Shown: positions 1 through 12,636, counted from the stretch's first letter. The stretch is DNA of 64,000 bases from Rhodosorus marinus (GCA_029953675.1 JAMWBK010000003.1:2542001-2606000), one strand, 5' to 3'. Notes: generated by a model from the sequence alone, not told the origin. Numbers and translations: made by a program.

Positions 1-802
1 TCTCAGCTCTCCTCTTCGAATCGCAGAGAACAGCTCCCTAACCTCATCGGCATCCGACGCGGGGTTGAAGAACTCCTCGAGACTACCAAGAGGATCAGAG
101 AAAACGTGGGGCGGATTGTGACAGTCAGAGGCGTACAGGAAAGAGGGCAACTAGGACTGTGGGAGGTGCTTCGTCTTTACCTCTGGCCTTCAGCGTCACT
201 GTCAAGGCATCGGACGACTTCCGGAAGCCATAAGCGTCTGATTGACGCTCGGGAAGGCACCCAAGTTAAGTCGTGTACAAACACAACGCCATCAGCTTCT
301 AGCCGACGAAGGAATACCAGCCTACTATCTTCAAATTTAGCAGAGCCCCCTACATCACAGAATTCTACCAAGATCGAAGAATTTTGATCCAGCTGATGTT
401 TCCGAACGTGGATCCTACATCCCACTGTCCACCCGCTGCTTCCCCAGGAGACAGAAATTGGCAGAAAGCGATGAACAGAAGAAACATCGACGCATCGCTC
501 AGGAACCCATAAAAGGCATTCTCTCAGGGAAAACAAAAAGCATCCAGATCTTACCCCTCGTTCGAGACCTCATCCGCCTTACTCCCTCGCCTACACAATG
601 ACTTGCACAAGGCTGTCTTACCAACGCCAGTATCTCCGAACACGAAAATTCTGAATTTTTTTCCACACAGCAGACAACACAACAAAAGAACAACACAAAT
701 AAACGACGATCAGTATCGGATCTAACTCAGCTCTGGGGTTACGTTAAGAGTACCAAAAGACCTTCTCCGTCCTTACCTGACCCTTGGGAGCTCTTCAGAC
801 AT
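1..802 (-). CDS. RABL3: RABL3-like small GTPase (3' end cut by window edge)
   Basis: Four exons can be read: 802-777, 650-555, 438-181 and 82-1 (continuing off the left edge). The join 777/650 turns a 9-residue start (MSEELPRVR) into IFVFGDTGVGKTALCKSLC, with the P-loop GDTGVGKT at residues 14-21. Exon 3 carries WTVGC, the switch-II-like DVGG and VFVHDLT, which match the RABL3 pattern (SWTVGC, DVGGS, FVHDLT) rather than a canonical Rab NKxD. RABL3 proteins are unprenylated atypical Rab GTPases linked to prenylation and trafficking control. Donors are GTAAGG, GTAAGA and GTAAAG. The acceptor of exon 3 could also be three bases further on (435). Exon 4 (SLEEFFNPASDADEV...) reads openly but is not recognisably RABL3, so the end of the model is less sure than the start. 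Confidence 0.78.
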
Positions 803-2006
803 AACCAGCCACCCTCCCGAAGGAGAAGAAAAGAAAACAGATACAAAACCAATACCGAGCAAACTACAACAAAAAAAACTGAAGAGACCATTCACCAATT
901 GCCCTCAACAGGAAAGGAAGTATTTCACTCCCACGTCTTCATCACGCCGAAACTAGTAAACACCACTGTTGAGTAGGAAGACCCACATCATCGTTAAATC
1001 ATCATGCGTTTATTCAGAGCCTAACTAGTTGAGATGCAAGACTCAAAGACGCTGATGACGCACGTCCAAAAATAAACCAGCGTTTGAACGACAGAGAGTC
1101 ATTAGACATCTCCGTGAAGACCCTGTCATAACACCCTGAGTCGCTCTGAAAGAGAGCACGAAGCCAAAGCACTCGATGTGAATGGATCAATCCGATATGA
1201 CAATGCCGAGTCACACGAAGCGTACGGTGTAACATTGTCTCATCGTGCTGGGATTGTTTTCATTGCCGCGTTGGCCGAGCTGCAGCTGCACGGCGCCGAG
1301 TGGACACAGGAAGGTACCTGGTCGCCAGAGGGCAAGGAATAGAAAGGTCGTTCAACTCACTTCGACGTGCACTCAGATGAATGCAACCTTTCATCCACTT
1401 GTCCTCAGTGTGCCTGAAGTGGATAAACCAACGCACCATATAACTTAAAAAGCCGTCACTGAAAAGAGTATCTGGTCTGGAACACGAGGTCCTCTGAAAA
1501 CGTTGGCAAGCCTCTGTGTCTAGGACACGACCTTCGAGTCGTTCTTGCCATCTAAGCAGCCCCACATCGCAGGGACAGCACAAGGAGGTACACTGGCTCG
1601 GCAAGTGTGGTTCAGTGCTGTGGACAGAGCCCTTTTTTGGTTTTGGGAACATCTTGTTTAGAGAGCAGCTGATCTCGAGCACAAAAAACCTTTGGAAACG
1701 TTTGGCAAACCTTAACGTCCCAGGACGAACTGAAAACCAGCTACCAACCGCGTCCTCTGGTTCCTCCGAGCTGCACTCGCAAAGCAGGGAGGATGTCAAT
1801 ACTATTTACATAGAGCGGCATGCCTAGTCTCAGGGTTGCGCGTGTGGGTGAGGTTCCAGGATTCGCAAGCTCAATTTTTGTTGCTCTTTATACACGAGAG
1901 AGCCCGGCGCCGACGAGAGCAATATTCATCTCTATCTGTTCGGTCATACATGAAGAATCACGAGCCTAGCTCCGGAACTGCTGGGTTTTTGTGGATGCGT
2001 GCATCC
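803..2006. other. Intergenic, no supported gene
   Basis: The first ~100 bases beside the RABL3-like start are A/C-rich on the plus strand (G/T-rich in the direction of that gene). A 179-codon minus frame at 1260-1799 starts at TTG and resembles nothing I know. I see no gene here that I can support. Confidence 0.4.
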
Positions 2007-4127
2007 CTATTCAAGACTATCCTTCTCTCTAATGCGTCTGGCCAGAACGTCGATCACTTCGGCCCGAGAAGATCCCTTCGCCACGTCATCGGAACCACGC
2101 TTTCTGACTTCCATTCTGGTCGTTGCTAGAAACGTTCTGGTGTAGAGGTTCGGTGACTTCTCCTCCATTCTACGTAGTAATCTTTCCACAAAGTACGCTG
2201 GGTTTGCCAGTTTTAATGACCCGCAGATGGCTGCCTGAAACACCACAGGCGATGGTCGTTTCGCGTTCTCGTGAAGGTCGTCGATGTACCTCGGATCGTA
2301 CTCAACCAGCAGTGCACACGTTTCTTCAATTCCCAGGCGTTCAACAAGGTCTCTGGCGTGGAATTCGTTCCCTTCATCGAGGAACGCCTTGATAATCGTG
2401 TCAGTTGCGGATAAGTCTCCTTCTGAGCCCCTACACCTCTCTACCATCCTTGTGAAAAGCGGTTCGTTAACGCGTAACACCGACATCATCTTCGGGACGG
2501 TCCCATCGTCTGACAGAAGCTCCTTGTGAGCCTGGAGTGGAACCCGATCCAAAATCTTCATGACGGAAGCTAAGCTGTCGTCGGCGAAGCTCCTATTAAG
2601 CAACACTCGAAAGATTTCGGCATCTGGGAGCACGTCCTTCGACCTCATAGCATCGATGAACTCCGTCGGCAGAAACGTCTTCTTCTGTAGGATTTCCTTG
2701 AACATTATGACATCAACATCTTTCATGCTTTTCAAAAGATGGTAGGCGTGATCTACTCGTCCCAGTTCGAGCAAACAATTGAAAATTCGACGACAGCTCT
2801 TGTCGTAAAGAGCCATTCCCACGAACAGCGGTTTCAGCAGTTCTTCTACATTTTCAAGCTTACCCTTGCTGCTACGAAGATTCCTTTCCACCACCGCAAC
2901 GGAAACGCGTGGCGAGTCGTTGATCATCTTCTCCAGCTTATCTTCAGGGACGCCTGGGAGCCCTAGAGTGATTAACGCTGATGCATACTGCTCGGTCAGT
3001 GGCAGTTCACCAAGATGACTAAAACACTTCTGGATTTTCTGCGCATGGGCGGTTTTTTGCGAATGCAAATGTGCGAGCAGAAGATCTCCACAAGTATCCG
3101 CGAGAATGCCTCCAAGCGAAGACAGATCTTCCCTATGAGACAGAGTTTCGAGCGGAAACTTTGCAATCTCATCCATCTGTTTGAGAGCTTGTTCAAGGTC
3201 CCGTTTGTGGACGCTCATTCGCAGTCTTAGGCATTTGATGACCAGTCTATCCGAAGCCCTAGACTCCGTGAGCTGTTGGAGGGTCGAGTTGAACTTGTCA
3301 AGCTGTCCTTCACCCAAAAACTTGGACAGCACGTAGTAGCATTCCTTTGCCGGCAGTTTCGCGCCGTCCTGGAGGGCATTTTCGAGGACAGCCGCGGCCT
3401 TCCTGGTACGACCGATTGCCAGGTAGGCGTCGTGCATAGCCCGAATGGGCTCAGCAGTGAGTTCTGAGTTCGTCTTGAGGTAAAATTCGCATAGTGATAT
3501 CACTTCCGCCGGGTCTGTTGTCGACCTGATCTTCTCGAGCAAGGCTTGACGCTGATTCCGCTTCTCCTTCTCCGCGTTCACTTTCCCCTCGGTAGTTAAG
3601 TTCAGGTTCGATGGGATGTTTTCTAGAATACTGAGTTCAACGTAGAGTAGCGCCGTGCACTGCCTGACCAGCTCTTCCTTATCCGTCAATTCGTTTTGAG
3701 AATTGTGCTTCATCCGAAACTTGCAGAGGGCGTCTATTGCAACCTGTTTGGCCCTCGAGAAGTCGGTCGTACCATCCGCAGCAACCTCTCGCAGAGCCAA
3801 AGCAACGGCTTCCGGGCCTCGTCTCCATGCGGATCTGATTCTGTTCAAGTACAATTCATCAGGTACTGGAACCTCACCTTCCCGCAGAGACCTAATAAAC
3901 TGTCTCAGCTCAATTTCAGATCCCGATTTCGCCATGGATCTACTGATAGCAACCAGGTCATCCTCTGATGCCTTCTTAACAAGATCAGCATGTTGCCGAA
4001 CATCTATCGCAACCTGGGCCAGCTCCTTTCGTCTCGGACCGGGAGTAAATCTCTCCACGGAAGCGGTCGAGGATTGCCACCTCGCTCCATAGCCGAGACG
4101 GAGAGCCCTCAAGGATCGAAATCTCAT
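2007..4127 (-). CDS. Mitochondrial helical-repeat (PPR-like) protein
   Basis: Single-exon protein of 706 residues. The start is the ATG at 4127; the in-frame triplet before it is TTG. The N-terminus MRFRSLRALRLGYGARWQSS is rich in Arg, Ser and Leu and lacks acidic residues, as in mitochondrial presequences. The body is almost entirely amphipathic helix pairs of about 30-36 residues (for example AMHDAYLAIGRTRKAAAVLE and FNCLLELGRVDHAYHLLKSM), the look of pentatricopeptide/TPR solenoids, but the repeats are degenerate. No catalytic domain is visible. By analogy with such proteins it may bind organellar RNA or act in mitoribosome or translation control; that is inference. The ATG-proximal region 4140-4400 holds no other gene. 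Confidence 0.85.
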   Translation of the reverse strand: MRFRSLRALRLGYGARWQSSTASVERFTPGPRRKELAQVAIDVRQHADLVKKASEDDLVAISRSMAKSGSEIELRQFIRSLREGEVPVPDELYLNRIRSAWRRGPEAVALALREVAADGTTDFSRAKQVAIDALCKFRMKHNSQNELTDKEELVRQCTALLYVELSILENIPSNLNLTTEGKVNAEKEKRNQRQALLEKIRSTTDPAEVISLCEFYLKTNSELTAEPIRAMHDAYLAIGRTRKAAAVLENALQDGAKLPAKECYYVLSKFLGEGQLDKFNSTLQQLTESRASDRLVIKCLRLRMSVHKRDLEQALKQMDEIAKFPLETLSHREDLSSLGGILADTCGDLLLAHLHSQKTAHAQKIQKCFSHLGELPLTEQYASALITLGLPGVPEDKLEKMINDSPRVSVAVVERNLRSSKGKLENVEELLKPLFVGMALYDKSCRRIFNCLLELGRVDHAYHLLKSMKDVDVIMFKEILQKKTFLPTEFIDAMRSKDVLPDAEIFRVLLNRSFADDSLASVMKILDRVPLQAHKELLSDDGTVPKMMSVLRVNEPLFTRMVERCRGSEGDLSATDTIIKAFLDEGNEFHARDLVERLGIEETCALLVEYDPRYIDDLHENAKRPSPVVFQAAICGSLKLANPAYFVERLLRRMEEKSPNLYTRTFLATTRMEVRKRGSDDVAKGSSRAEVIDVLARRIREKDSLE

Positions 4128-5091
4128 CAAATTACTGAACGTACTTAATATATGTACACACTATGCTAGACGTTCCCCTCCAAGCTCCTTAACCCCTGGG
4201 GCTCCCCATCCCCCCCTAACCAAAGCTCAGCTTCTCTGTGTTTTACTGGAAACCAACTACCAGCCGGTGCCTTACGAGAGGGAAACGGGAGTGACAGGCG
4301 TGTGACTACTAACTCACCAGTAAGCACTAACTACTAAAAACTACGGCACCATCGTAACTGCGAAGTGCATCCCAAGAGCTAGCTCCCCACACCGTGCGGC
4401 TCATCGCGGCAAGAGGTGAATGGCACTTCTTTGGGTCCTCCTACTACGACGGCCTGTCCCAATTCAGTTTTATCATGTCTGTTTCTGCATAGCATACTAT
4501 TGCTAAATATTTTATCATAATACAGATAGTATCTCGCAGATCGTTATTGTTTTCGGTAATAAACATATCCCATAAATAGAATATAAGTACTTTTATTCGC
4601 TTGTGTGCTGTGTCAATTAACTCGAATATCTGATGTAAATGTTATTTTGGGACTTTGACACGGTGGTTAGATGGCTTAAGGCTTTGAGGGGGTTTCTTAA
4701 CACCTAGTTCGCTGTGCTCGAGCTTCAGTGATAAGGATAGGCATATCCGAATTCCAGTGGACGAGGCGTAATCCGTTGGCATGGAGCCTACTTCGACATC
4801 GCCCGCGCTCGAGTAGAAAGTCCTGGTGACGGCCGTGCGACGCTTTGCGAACCAGTTTAATATGATTTAGTCACAAACTGGCGCAGATTGCGTGCTAATA
4901 TGAGCATAGTACATTTTCTACTATATGCCGAGCGCGTGAGGAGATGAGTCTGTGTTTGGGTACCAGCCGGAGACAGTCGAGAAAATACGGAAAAGAGGAC
5001 CTCTCCACCATAGCTTGTATGCATGCATGCCGGGCTGGTGAGGGGAACCGCGATTCTCTGAAAAGCTCCTGTTCGTACGGATACCAGAGTT
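4128..5091. other. Intergenic, no supported gene
   Basis: A/T-rich around 4490-4640. Only short, unconvincing frames occur on either strand. Confidence 0.45.
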
Positions 5092-5662
5092 CTAGGTGAC
5101 CCTGTCCAGGAAACCACGTCCAACCGGACCCACTCGATAACTCAAGACAGTTAAGTCCTCAGCTATGGGCTCATGTCCGGAAATGGAACAATGCCGGAGA
5201 TATTGTTGCACATGAAGCGAGTCCGAAAAAGGAAACGATATGGCTCGGGCCTTCCCATAGGTTTCAAAACTCTGATAACGAGGACCATCCTTGGAAAAAG
5301 CGACCTTGACTTCCATACGATAAACACCAGGACGCAAACTGTACAACGCAGATATAAACACGAAAGGGATCCTTGAGACCGACAGCGTTCCTGTGCTCTT
5401 ATCGCAGGTGAAGGGAATGCTGCTGATACGAAGAATCTGGGACAGACCTGGGATCGTCAATTCTCGGCAGGTTCATCGTGGGAATGGAATTTTGAGCTTC
5501 TACTTGCTATTTCAACCCGGCCTTACCTTACATCTCATAGGGTAGAGACGCAGTCGAGCTCATTTCTGTGGCTTGCACAGAGCTCTCCTGGAGGTACGAA
5601 GAGGAGGTATTGTTGCAGCGGCTAAGTATTGAAAAGCTTCTAGAAGCGATCGCTGTCACCAT
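5092..5662 (-). CDS. Possible two-exon gene, unknown protein
   Basis: Exon 1 would be 5662-5532, starting MVTAIASRSFSILSRCNN, a basic Ser-rich leader resembling an organelle presequence. It ends at donor GTAAGG in phase 2. Exon 2 would be 5422-5092 (acceptor ATCAG, or three bases later), reading IPFTCDKSTGTLSVSRIPF and later GVYRMEVKVAFSKDG. The phases match and the product would be about 153 residues, with a 109-nt intron like others in the window. The composition looks like real protein (regular alternation of hydrophobic and polar residues), but I recognise no family. It could be a chance frame. Confidence 0.35.
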
Positions 5663-7288
5663 CTGTCCTGATGAGTGACAACTCCTAGCAATCTGAAACG
5701 GAGCAAGTCAGACGGCCTGGGAATCTGTACCACAGGTTGCTGACCTGCAACCAGCAGTCACCTATTGGTCAAACTCGTATAGTGCTTCGAAACCCCGAAG
5801 AAAGCGTCCCTATCATCTGACGGACCTCCCATCAACGCCAATTTAGTCAAGCAAAATGAACGTCCAGCGTGGAATCAAAAATCGGGAAACGAAACAGCCA
5901 CCGATGTGTATTCATTTTTTGATTCCAAGCTGATATGTAGCTGAGGCAATCTCGTACCTTCAGCAACAGCCGCACGCACGAATTGAACAGTCAAAAAGGC
6001 CAAAAATTCGGCGCTTGCGAGAGCTGGAATCTATAGAGTAGAACCTTCTCTATCTGTTCTAATTCACCGGAGCAGATCAGTTGCAAAGTCTGCTTTTAGA
6101 TACAGACGCGAGAGCCGTTTAGGCACCCGCCCGCGTGTGGGGCTAAGGAGTACCAAAACCTATGCGAAAAGTCGGCCCGCTATCAAATCCACCGACTCAA
6201 GGGCCAGCCATCTTCTGCTTAACCCATCAAAAACAGAGAACATATCAAATTGATTCCAAGACCTCATGCCAAACCTGCTCCGGCCATACATGCCCCATAT
6301 ATTGAAGATTTGTCATCAATCGATATTGAGTGGAAAACTCGGAAGGGGCCTACACAGCATTGTACAAAGCTGGAAAACTCTTCTATCTCTGTAGAAAGAG
6401 ATTAGCCGGGTTGCAGATACTCGATCTGGTTCTTAAGACAAAGGAGAGAGGGGCGGGTTCGGGGGGTTGGCGACGACCGCGAAAAGCGAACCGAACAGAC
6501 GCCCCGCTATCAAATCTATCAAATCTATCATAGGAGCTGTTCCCACAAGATCTATATCCCTTTCCATTCAAGCCCAAAACTCAAAGAAGAAATGGACATA
6601 AGAGAGCCAATGCCAACAGTCCTCACCTCTATCGGCCGTATCTTCTCCTTCCCTCCAAAAAAGATAAATCAATGTACGGGAAAATCGCCTGAATTGCATC
6701 CGAATTCGTTGAATGCTTTCAATATACCCGTTTTGGACAGCTCAAGAATAAGAAAAAAAGGAAGGAACAACACCTGAACACTGTGATGGCGGCGTGGAAT
6801 TATACCACTGTACTGATAGGGACAATAAATTGATTGGCTTAGTTATCACATAAAACACTTTTTTTTAGATGAATGCATTGGATCATTACGGAAAAACGGG
6901 CTTTTGATGTTTATCTTGATTGATTAAGATGGTGCACTCGTTTGGTTTTTTTGGTTTTTAATAAATTTTTAGATGGATATTCGTAGATTGAACAACGTAT
7001 TGGTTGAGCGGACGGTGTTTTGGATTGACCTAGTTGGTGGGTTTCATTCATTGGAAGATATTCACAGCATTGTGGAATTGAAAGGGGTTGCCCCTACTGA
7101 CAAGCTTGCAAGTGGCGTTCGTGAAGATGCTAGGATATTGGAATCGTTGGCAATGGGGGGTGGCAAAAGCTCCAACGTTTCCCGCAATGACCCCAAGACT
7201 ATTTTTCCACGACAATGTCATCAAAAGTTTCAAGACAAGCCATGAAGTCAATATTTCACCTAAGACGTGGGCAGCATGCCTGCCCAAG
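5663..7288. other. Intergenic, no clear gene
   Basis: No long coding frame. A 90-codon ATG frame at 6973-7245 (MDIRRLNNVLVERTVFWIDL...) runs towards the minisatellite and looks somewhat protein-like, but it has no recognisable family and I cannot support it as a gene. Confidence 0.35.
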
Positions 7289-7543
7289 CCCGCAGGAAAG
7301 CGAAGCCACTGTTCGCCAAGCCCGCAGGGAAGCGAAGCCACTGTTCGCCAAGTCCGCAGGGAAGCGAAGCCACTGTTCGCCAAGTCCGCAGGGAAGCGAA
7401 GCCACTGTTCGCCAAGCCCGCAGGGAAGCGAAGCCACTGTTCGCCAAGCCCGCAGGGAAGTGAAGCCACTGTTCGCCAAGCCCGCAGGGAAGCGAAGCCA
7501 CTGTTCGCCAAGCCGCAGGGAAGCGAAGCCACTGTTCGCCAAG
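7289..7543. repeat. 32-nt GC-rich minisatellite, 8 units
   Basis: Eight head-to-tail units, seven of exactly 32 nt and the last of 31 nt (one C missing). Each begins C/TCCGCAGGGAAGC. Units differ by one or two bases (first base C or T; one GCGAA changed to GTGAA; GGAAA in unit 1). Every intact unit holds the inverted repeat GCGAA-7 nt-TTCGC, so the array could form a series of small hairpins. Because 32 is not a multiple of three, all frames through it cycle, giving spurious frames on both strands. There are no unique spacers, so it is not a CRISPR array. Confidence 0.95.
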
Positions 7544-10434
7544 CCCGCAGGTGGAGATGCAGCACAGCACTCCCATATGGATCCGACTCTCTCATAGTTG
7601 ATACATAAACCCACTTGGTTGCGGGCATTTACTCACAATAACTATGGTTCTTCGACCCATGAACATATTAATTAAAGTGTACACAAACGGAAAACCTGGG
7701 AGGACGGTCCCTCCTGCTCCTAGCTCTAGAGGCAAATTATGTACGTTTCCTTTTGGAGGAATGCTTGAACTTCGACGATTATCTAGTTATCAACATCGTG
7801 GCAACCGACGAGCGGCGGCTCGGCTTCTTTGGCAATTCCACACCAGCTACCAGCTTCTTCTCCGACTCTTTCAGCAGGAGTTCCAGGCAACTTGCTATAG
7901 GTCTTCCCCGTGTGGGTGTCAAGCTGAACGAACGAAAAACAAAGGCACGACAATTTTAAGACTACAAATTACAGTACAACCAAAAAAAATGAGCTGACGA
8001 TGCATTTCTACTCACATAATAATGCCACGGAGCGCGGCTCATAACTCTCACTTGGAAGCGAATTTGCGGGCTTCCGACTCTAGACTCAACCAACTCCGCG
8101 CAGCTACCCATCTCGATCTCAATCCCAGCACTCTCAACTCTGTTCTCAACTCTCATCGTGCTCCCATACCTCAAGCAAGTTACTTCCTGTACTCTGTGGA
8201 CATAAATAACCTTCAAAAACCCTATCTCATGATGCCACTCTCCCTGACATCCCCCCCTCCCGCTCCGCTGCCACCCACCCCCTTGAGCAAAAACCCTATA
8301 TGTATACGAGTTACGTTCACACCGCGTGTTCCCTGTGCGCAACTTTCTTTCCACTGGAAATTTTCAATGCCCGCAAGTGAACTCGATTTCTTCTCTGAAA
8401 ACCCAATTCCGACCATTGAAAATAGTAATTTCCAACTGAAAATACGAACATCTACCAATAACAAGTCATTACAGTTTAAAAATTATTATTTTCAAATACA
8501 TTTTATCCAATGAAAACACGTCCATTCAATCTTCCAGCGAATTTTTACTTGGGATTCTGGTTATATTTTTGTACTATTCAGGTTTCTCTGTGAGTCTAAA
8601 AGATACCCTATCTGTACATCACCAATCTAACGTGGCGGAAAAAAAAAAGCCCACCAAAAATAGAATCAACCCCTGGCAAAATGACAAAATCTGAGAAAGG
8701 ATGCACACATAGGAGTATGAAATCAGTCGAAATGGTATCTAAAGGACAATATTTCTACGAGAATACCTTAAGTGTTTGAAAGTACACTGAAATTGCTCAA
8801 GGGGGGGGAGAAGGTGCAGATGCAGCAAGGGGACCGGGGTAACCAGTATCGGACTATCGATCTGTGGAAATCAAAAGTAAGCCTTTCGCAAGCCTGCCAT
8901 CTTAGTATGGTACTAGAAAATGTAAACTTCAGTCAATAACAGAGAGAATCTATTTTTTATTGGCCAGAAATTCCTGTTTCCAAGAATACAATCATTTTCC
9001 ACGATAATTGACTGAAATATGCGAGGAATGCAATGCGCTGGCGAAAGTATCTGGGAAACTTTCAATATTTGTGTAGAAAATTGTCCTGTTAGACTAGGGA
9101 AGAGGTAATTTTGATGATGTAATGAACTAATTGGCTTATAGCAAAAAAGTTTCTTGCAGGGCAGTGGAAACTTAATTGCTGGTAAAGAGGGGTGGAAAAT
9201 ATTCGACTGAAACGAAAATACGCGAATTTAATTTATTAAAATGGAGTAAGATGCCATGAGGCAAAAATCCCGGGAAGGGTAACAATTCGCACAAAAAAGA
9301 AAAAAAGCAATGTCTAGCATGTGATAGGACACATTTCTTGATATTTGTCGAGAATTTTTTAGATACTTTAGAGGCATTCATATCAAAATAGAATTTTTTC
9401 CTACCTCTGATCTCGTTATTTTAGATATTTCGGAATGGCGCCCTATTTTTGTTTTTTTTTTTGGTCACGTTTTTTGGGATTGTGGTCCCGTGTCATTCGA
9501 TTGCCGGCTGCAATTTTGAGGCGCTGAGTCATATATATTCATATAGAATATTTTCCTTCGGTTTGCTGGCGGAATATGATCACGTAAGTCAATCCTTACG
9601 AACCCCCCCCCATTTCAATTTCGAAACCAAAATCCCTATGGGACAACCATGAATTCCTAGTTATTCTTATATTATTTTTTGGATCTCATCAGAATCTCAA
9701 GCATTTTCGTTCGTGTCGGATTTTTTGAAGGGGATGGGGGGGGGGGGGAGGGAAAGGTGACTTGATTTGGCAAGCATGAGGGGAAGGGCGAGGGGATGAA
9801 CTTTGGGAGAACAGCTCTGCAGAGTCCATTTTTAGCGGAAACAAAGAGGATGACTGATCTATGAATAGCTGTTTTTAGGGTGGTCTGTTCTGGTAATTGT
9901 CCATGGCGGCGGAATTTTGCTGTGCGTTCTTCATGTCAGTCTACATGCCGTCGGCTAGGTCAATTGTGTTGTGAAGGCGGCTTGGGAGGGCATTTATTCC
10001 CTTATCATTTCTGATACTGATTGAGAAAGTGCGATGAAGTGGTCCCAAGTCGATGTTTCGAGATATTCTGTTGACAAGTAGAAACGCTCTTGATTAGCTT
10101 TCCAAAGCCCAAAATTCAAGTACGGAGAGATTATGCGGTCAGGGCACCACCTCTACGGGTGGACGGGGAAACCGTCAGCCGAAACGTATTGCAAGTGGAA
10201 GAAGCACGAGAATTCAAAATTGGGACGTTCTGATATGTCAAAATATCTCTAAGCCGGACGTGTGTTTTTTCTTTCGACGATTCACGGCTGTTTCCATTAC
10301 GGGACCAGTTTGTTTCGTAGGGTTTTGGGGTGACTGACGTCTCAGGGAAACCCTGCGAAATTCCGCGATTATCGCATCTTGTCCAACATTTTCCGGGTTT
10401 ACGTTAACAGGTTTTGTTGCAGCTGCTTGCCTCC
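7544..10434. other. Gene-poor stretch
   Basis: Nearly 3 kb without a gene I can support. It is A/T-rich in 8400-9720, with homopolymer runs (a G run near 9737, C runs near 9605). Overlapping frames at 8022-8513 (plus) and 7962-8354 (minus) are low-complexity and unsupported. Confidence 0.5.
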
Positions 10435-12611
10435 TCATCGGTGCTCGAAGACTGCTCGAACTATTTGGTCCTGTCTCCGTCCGCCTTGTTTGAGGAGGCC
10501 AATGTACTCCATGTCGGAACAGGTTCGGACAAAGCGACCGTTAATCTCGGCTTCAGTATGTCCCGATCGTTCCAGCTCTATTGAAAACGCAGACAGCCAG
10601 TCCTGAAGTCCCAAGATTTTCCCTGAAGTTGATAACACGTCGTAAGCGACGCTCATTTCTGAATCCTCAACTCCATACTCGCTTGGGTTTCGTAGAGCGT
10701 CGACACTCAGCTGCCGTGGTTGTAGTGAGTCAACTCCAAGATATCTGCGCACGGAACTCACGCACGTCAATGCCACCAATTCGTGAAGGGGAAGTTTTTC
10801 AATCGGGGATAGCAGGTGAGCCATTGACTCTAGGATGTCGCAGACCATCAGTCTTCCATACTTCAGTTCGTCCTTAACAAGCGTCTGCTCCTCTCTCTGT
10901 TGATCCTTGATGAACCGATTTAGCTTCTCCATTCTTCGGGATCGGGCGGAAATTCCTCCGTGCACCGCCGTCTTCGGAATTTTGGTTTTCGGACCACTCC
11001 TATCATCAGTTTCTAACCGGGTCTTCGCTTTCAGTAGAGCCTCCTGCTCACCATTAAGCACCTTTGCTGCCTCTTCAACCATCAACAACACATTTTCGAC
11101 TGACTTAAACTCAAAAACTCTGTACCGAGACTTTACTCCTTTCAGCTCCCTTTTCCAGTGCGAAAGCATTAGAGAGAGGAATTCATGATCTCTCGTTCTG
11201 ACCCGTCGACACCGAGATTCCGCGGAGGAGTTGGTGGAGAAGGAACTGGACAAGGCATCCTCATACACTCTTTGATGAGCTCGCTCAACTAGGTCAAGTT
11301 GCCCTGGATTGTCAGTCGAAGCGAGGGCGAAACATCTCTCCAATACATTCTTGCTTAGACGATGTTCAAGGAGCTCCCTCGCCCATTCAACCACCTTCGC
11401 AATGAACAATGCCTCGCTTGTCGATGAACTGCTTTTCTCCACTGATTTATCCGAGGCACCGACCGAGTTGAGCTCCATGAGCTGCGACATCGGGACATGT
11501 GCAAGAACTGCCAGAAGCTGCTTCTTCCACTGTTGAAACGTGGTTTTCGACTTCGGCAGTTGCGAAAGAAATTGCTTGAGGTTCTTAAGGTCGTCGGTGT
11601 AGTGCGAAAGGAACGCCATGCGCAGTCCACGGACAAATCCGCCCAGGGTGGCATCTCGTGCCTCCAGGTCGTCCATGAGTTGGAAATAGATTCCAGCGGT
11701 GAGTTCAGGGCCAGCTCTCCTTGGAATGACAACCTACTCATCGAGCCAGTCACAACGATCCGCGGTCCGAAAAAGGCAGAGTTGAGGCACAAAATTTGGC
11801 GTGTCTTGCATGTTGAAGGCTGTTGTCCATTGGGTCGACAGTGCGTACCTCGGCTATGATCATATTGATGCAAGTGCTCGTGTGGGGTAGGTGGTGTGCC
11901 CTCACATCCACCATCGTGCTCTCTCTCGTTCCTAGACGCTCGAAGAGAACATCTTGCGTGCCATATGTACACAGTACTAGACCTCGGCAGTCTATATTGC
12001 CAATGTCCGAAACAGTACCAGGGCGACCATGAGGAGCACAACGCAGGACGAAGAGCAGATATATCAGATCGCGGAGGAGGTCAGGTTGGAATTTCTCCAC
12101 GTCCAGGAAGCAAACAACAACTTTTCCAAGTTTCCCGGTTTGCTTGGCATCTTCGTCTCCTACAAGAGCCTTGTGAACCAAAGCTTGCGTTCGGTGGACA
12201 TCGGCCTCAAGCATAACTAGTCTGGGACAATGTGGGGCACGATCAAGCGATTTCAAAGCGTGCGCGTAGGCAGTTCGACGATGAAAATCACCTGCCCCGT
12301 GCTTCAGCAATAGCACGTTTGTAGGAATCGGATCTGCGTGCCGTAAAATTCAGAGTCTCACCCTCAGCTATGATGGATGTTCTCATGTGAAACTATCGTT
12401 CGTGCGCACCGTTCGATTGCTGGGTACCGCTGCTTTTATTTCCATCCAGGACTCCAATAGTGAAACTGTCCAAGCATGGCTTCCACGTGCTCTCAAGCGT
12501 ACGATTAATCCCATCCGAAAATCTCTTCCACTGAGCTTCAAAGACAGTTTGCGTTGGCCGCTTATTCCCACCTCTTCCCAGTGTGAACACTGACTCTGAG
12601 ATAAGATCCAT
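10435..12611 (-). CDS. ORC3: Origin recognition complex subunit 3
   Basis: Three exons, 12611-12428, 12333-11849 and 11733-10435, give 655 residues (human ORC3 is about 711). All phases agree: AGC AGC G|AT CCG joins exons 1 and 2 to give SSDPIPTNVLLL, the counterpart of the animal IPTAALVLG segment. Exon 2 holds the AAA+-like core with VVVCFLDVEKFQPDLLRDLI in the position of the degenerate Walker B (VVVILKDMESF type). Exon 3 holds GGFVRGLRMAFLSHY (animal IQNFIKGLQLSLLEHF) and the winged-helix end FVRTCSDMEYIGLLK (RFIRAVSELELLGFIK). ORC3 is a core scaffold of ORC, which loads MCM helicase with CDC6. The introns are 94 and 115 nt. The start ATG gives a leader alignable with the short N-terminus of animal ORC3. 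Confidence 0.88.
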
Positions 12612-12636
12612 ACGATCTGCGTTGGCAAGAAACTCG

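Noticed and set aside
1260-1799. 179-codon minus frame
   Set aside because: Starts at TTG and has no recognisable domain or composition; no phase-consistent neighbours found.
7289-7543. CRISPR-like array
   Set aside because: Units are contiguous with no unique spacers, no cas genes are present and the genome is eukaryotic.
7088-7597. 169-codon plus frame and several minus frames through the minisatellite
   Set aside because: They are products of the repeat cycling through all frames and have no independent coding signal.
8022-8513. 163-codon plus frame
   Set aside because: Low-complexity Ser/Pro/Asn composition, no motif, overlapped by an equally weak minus frame.
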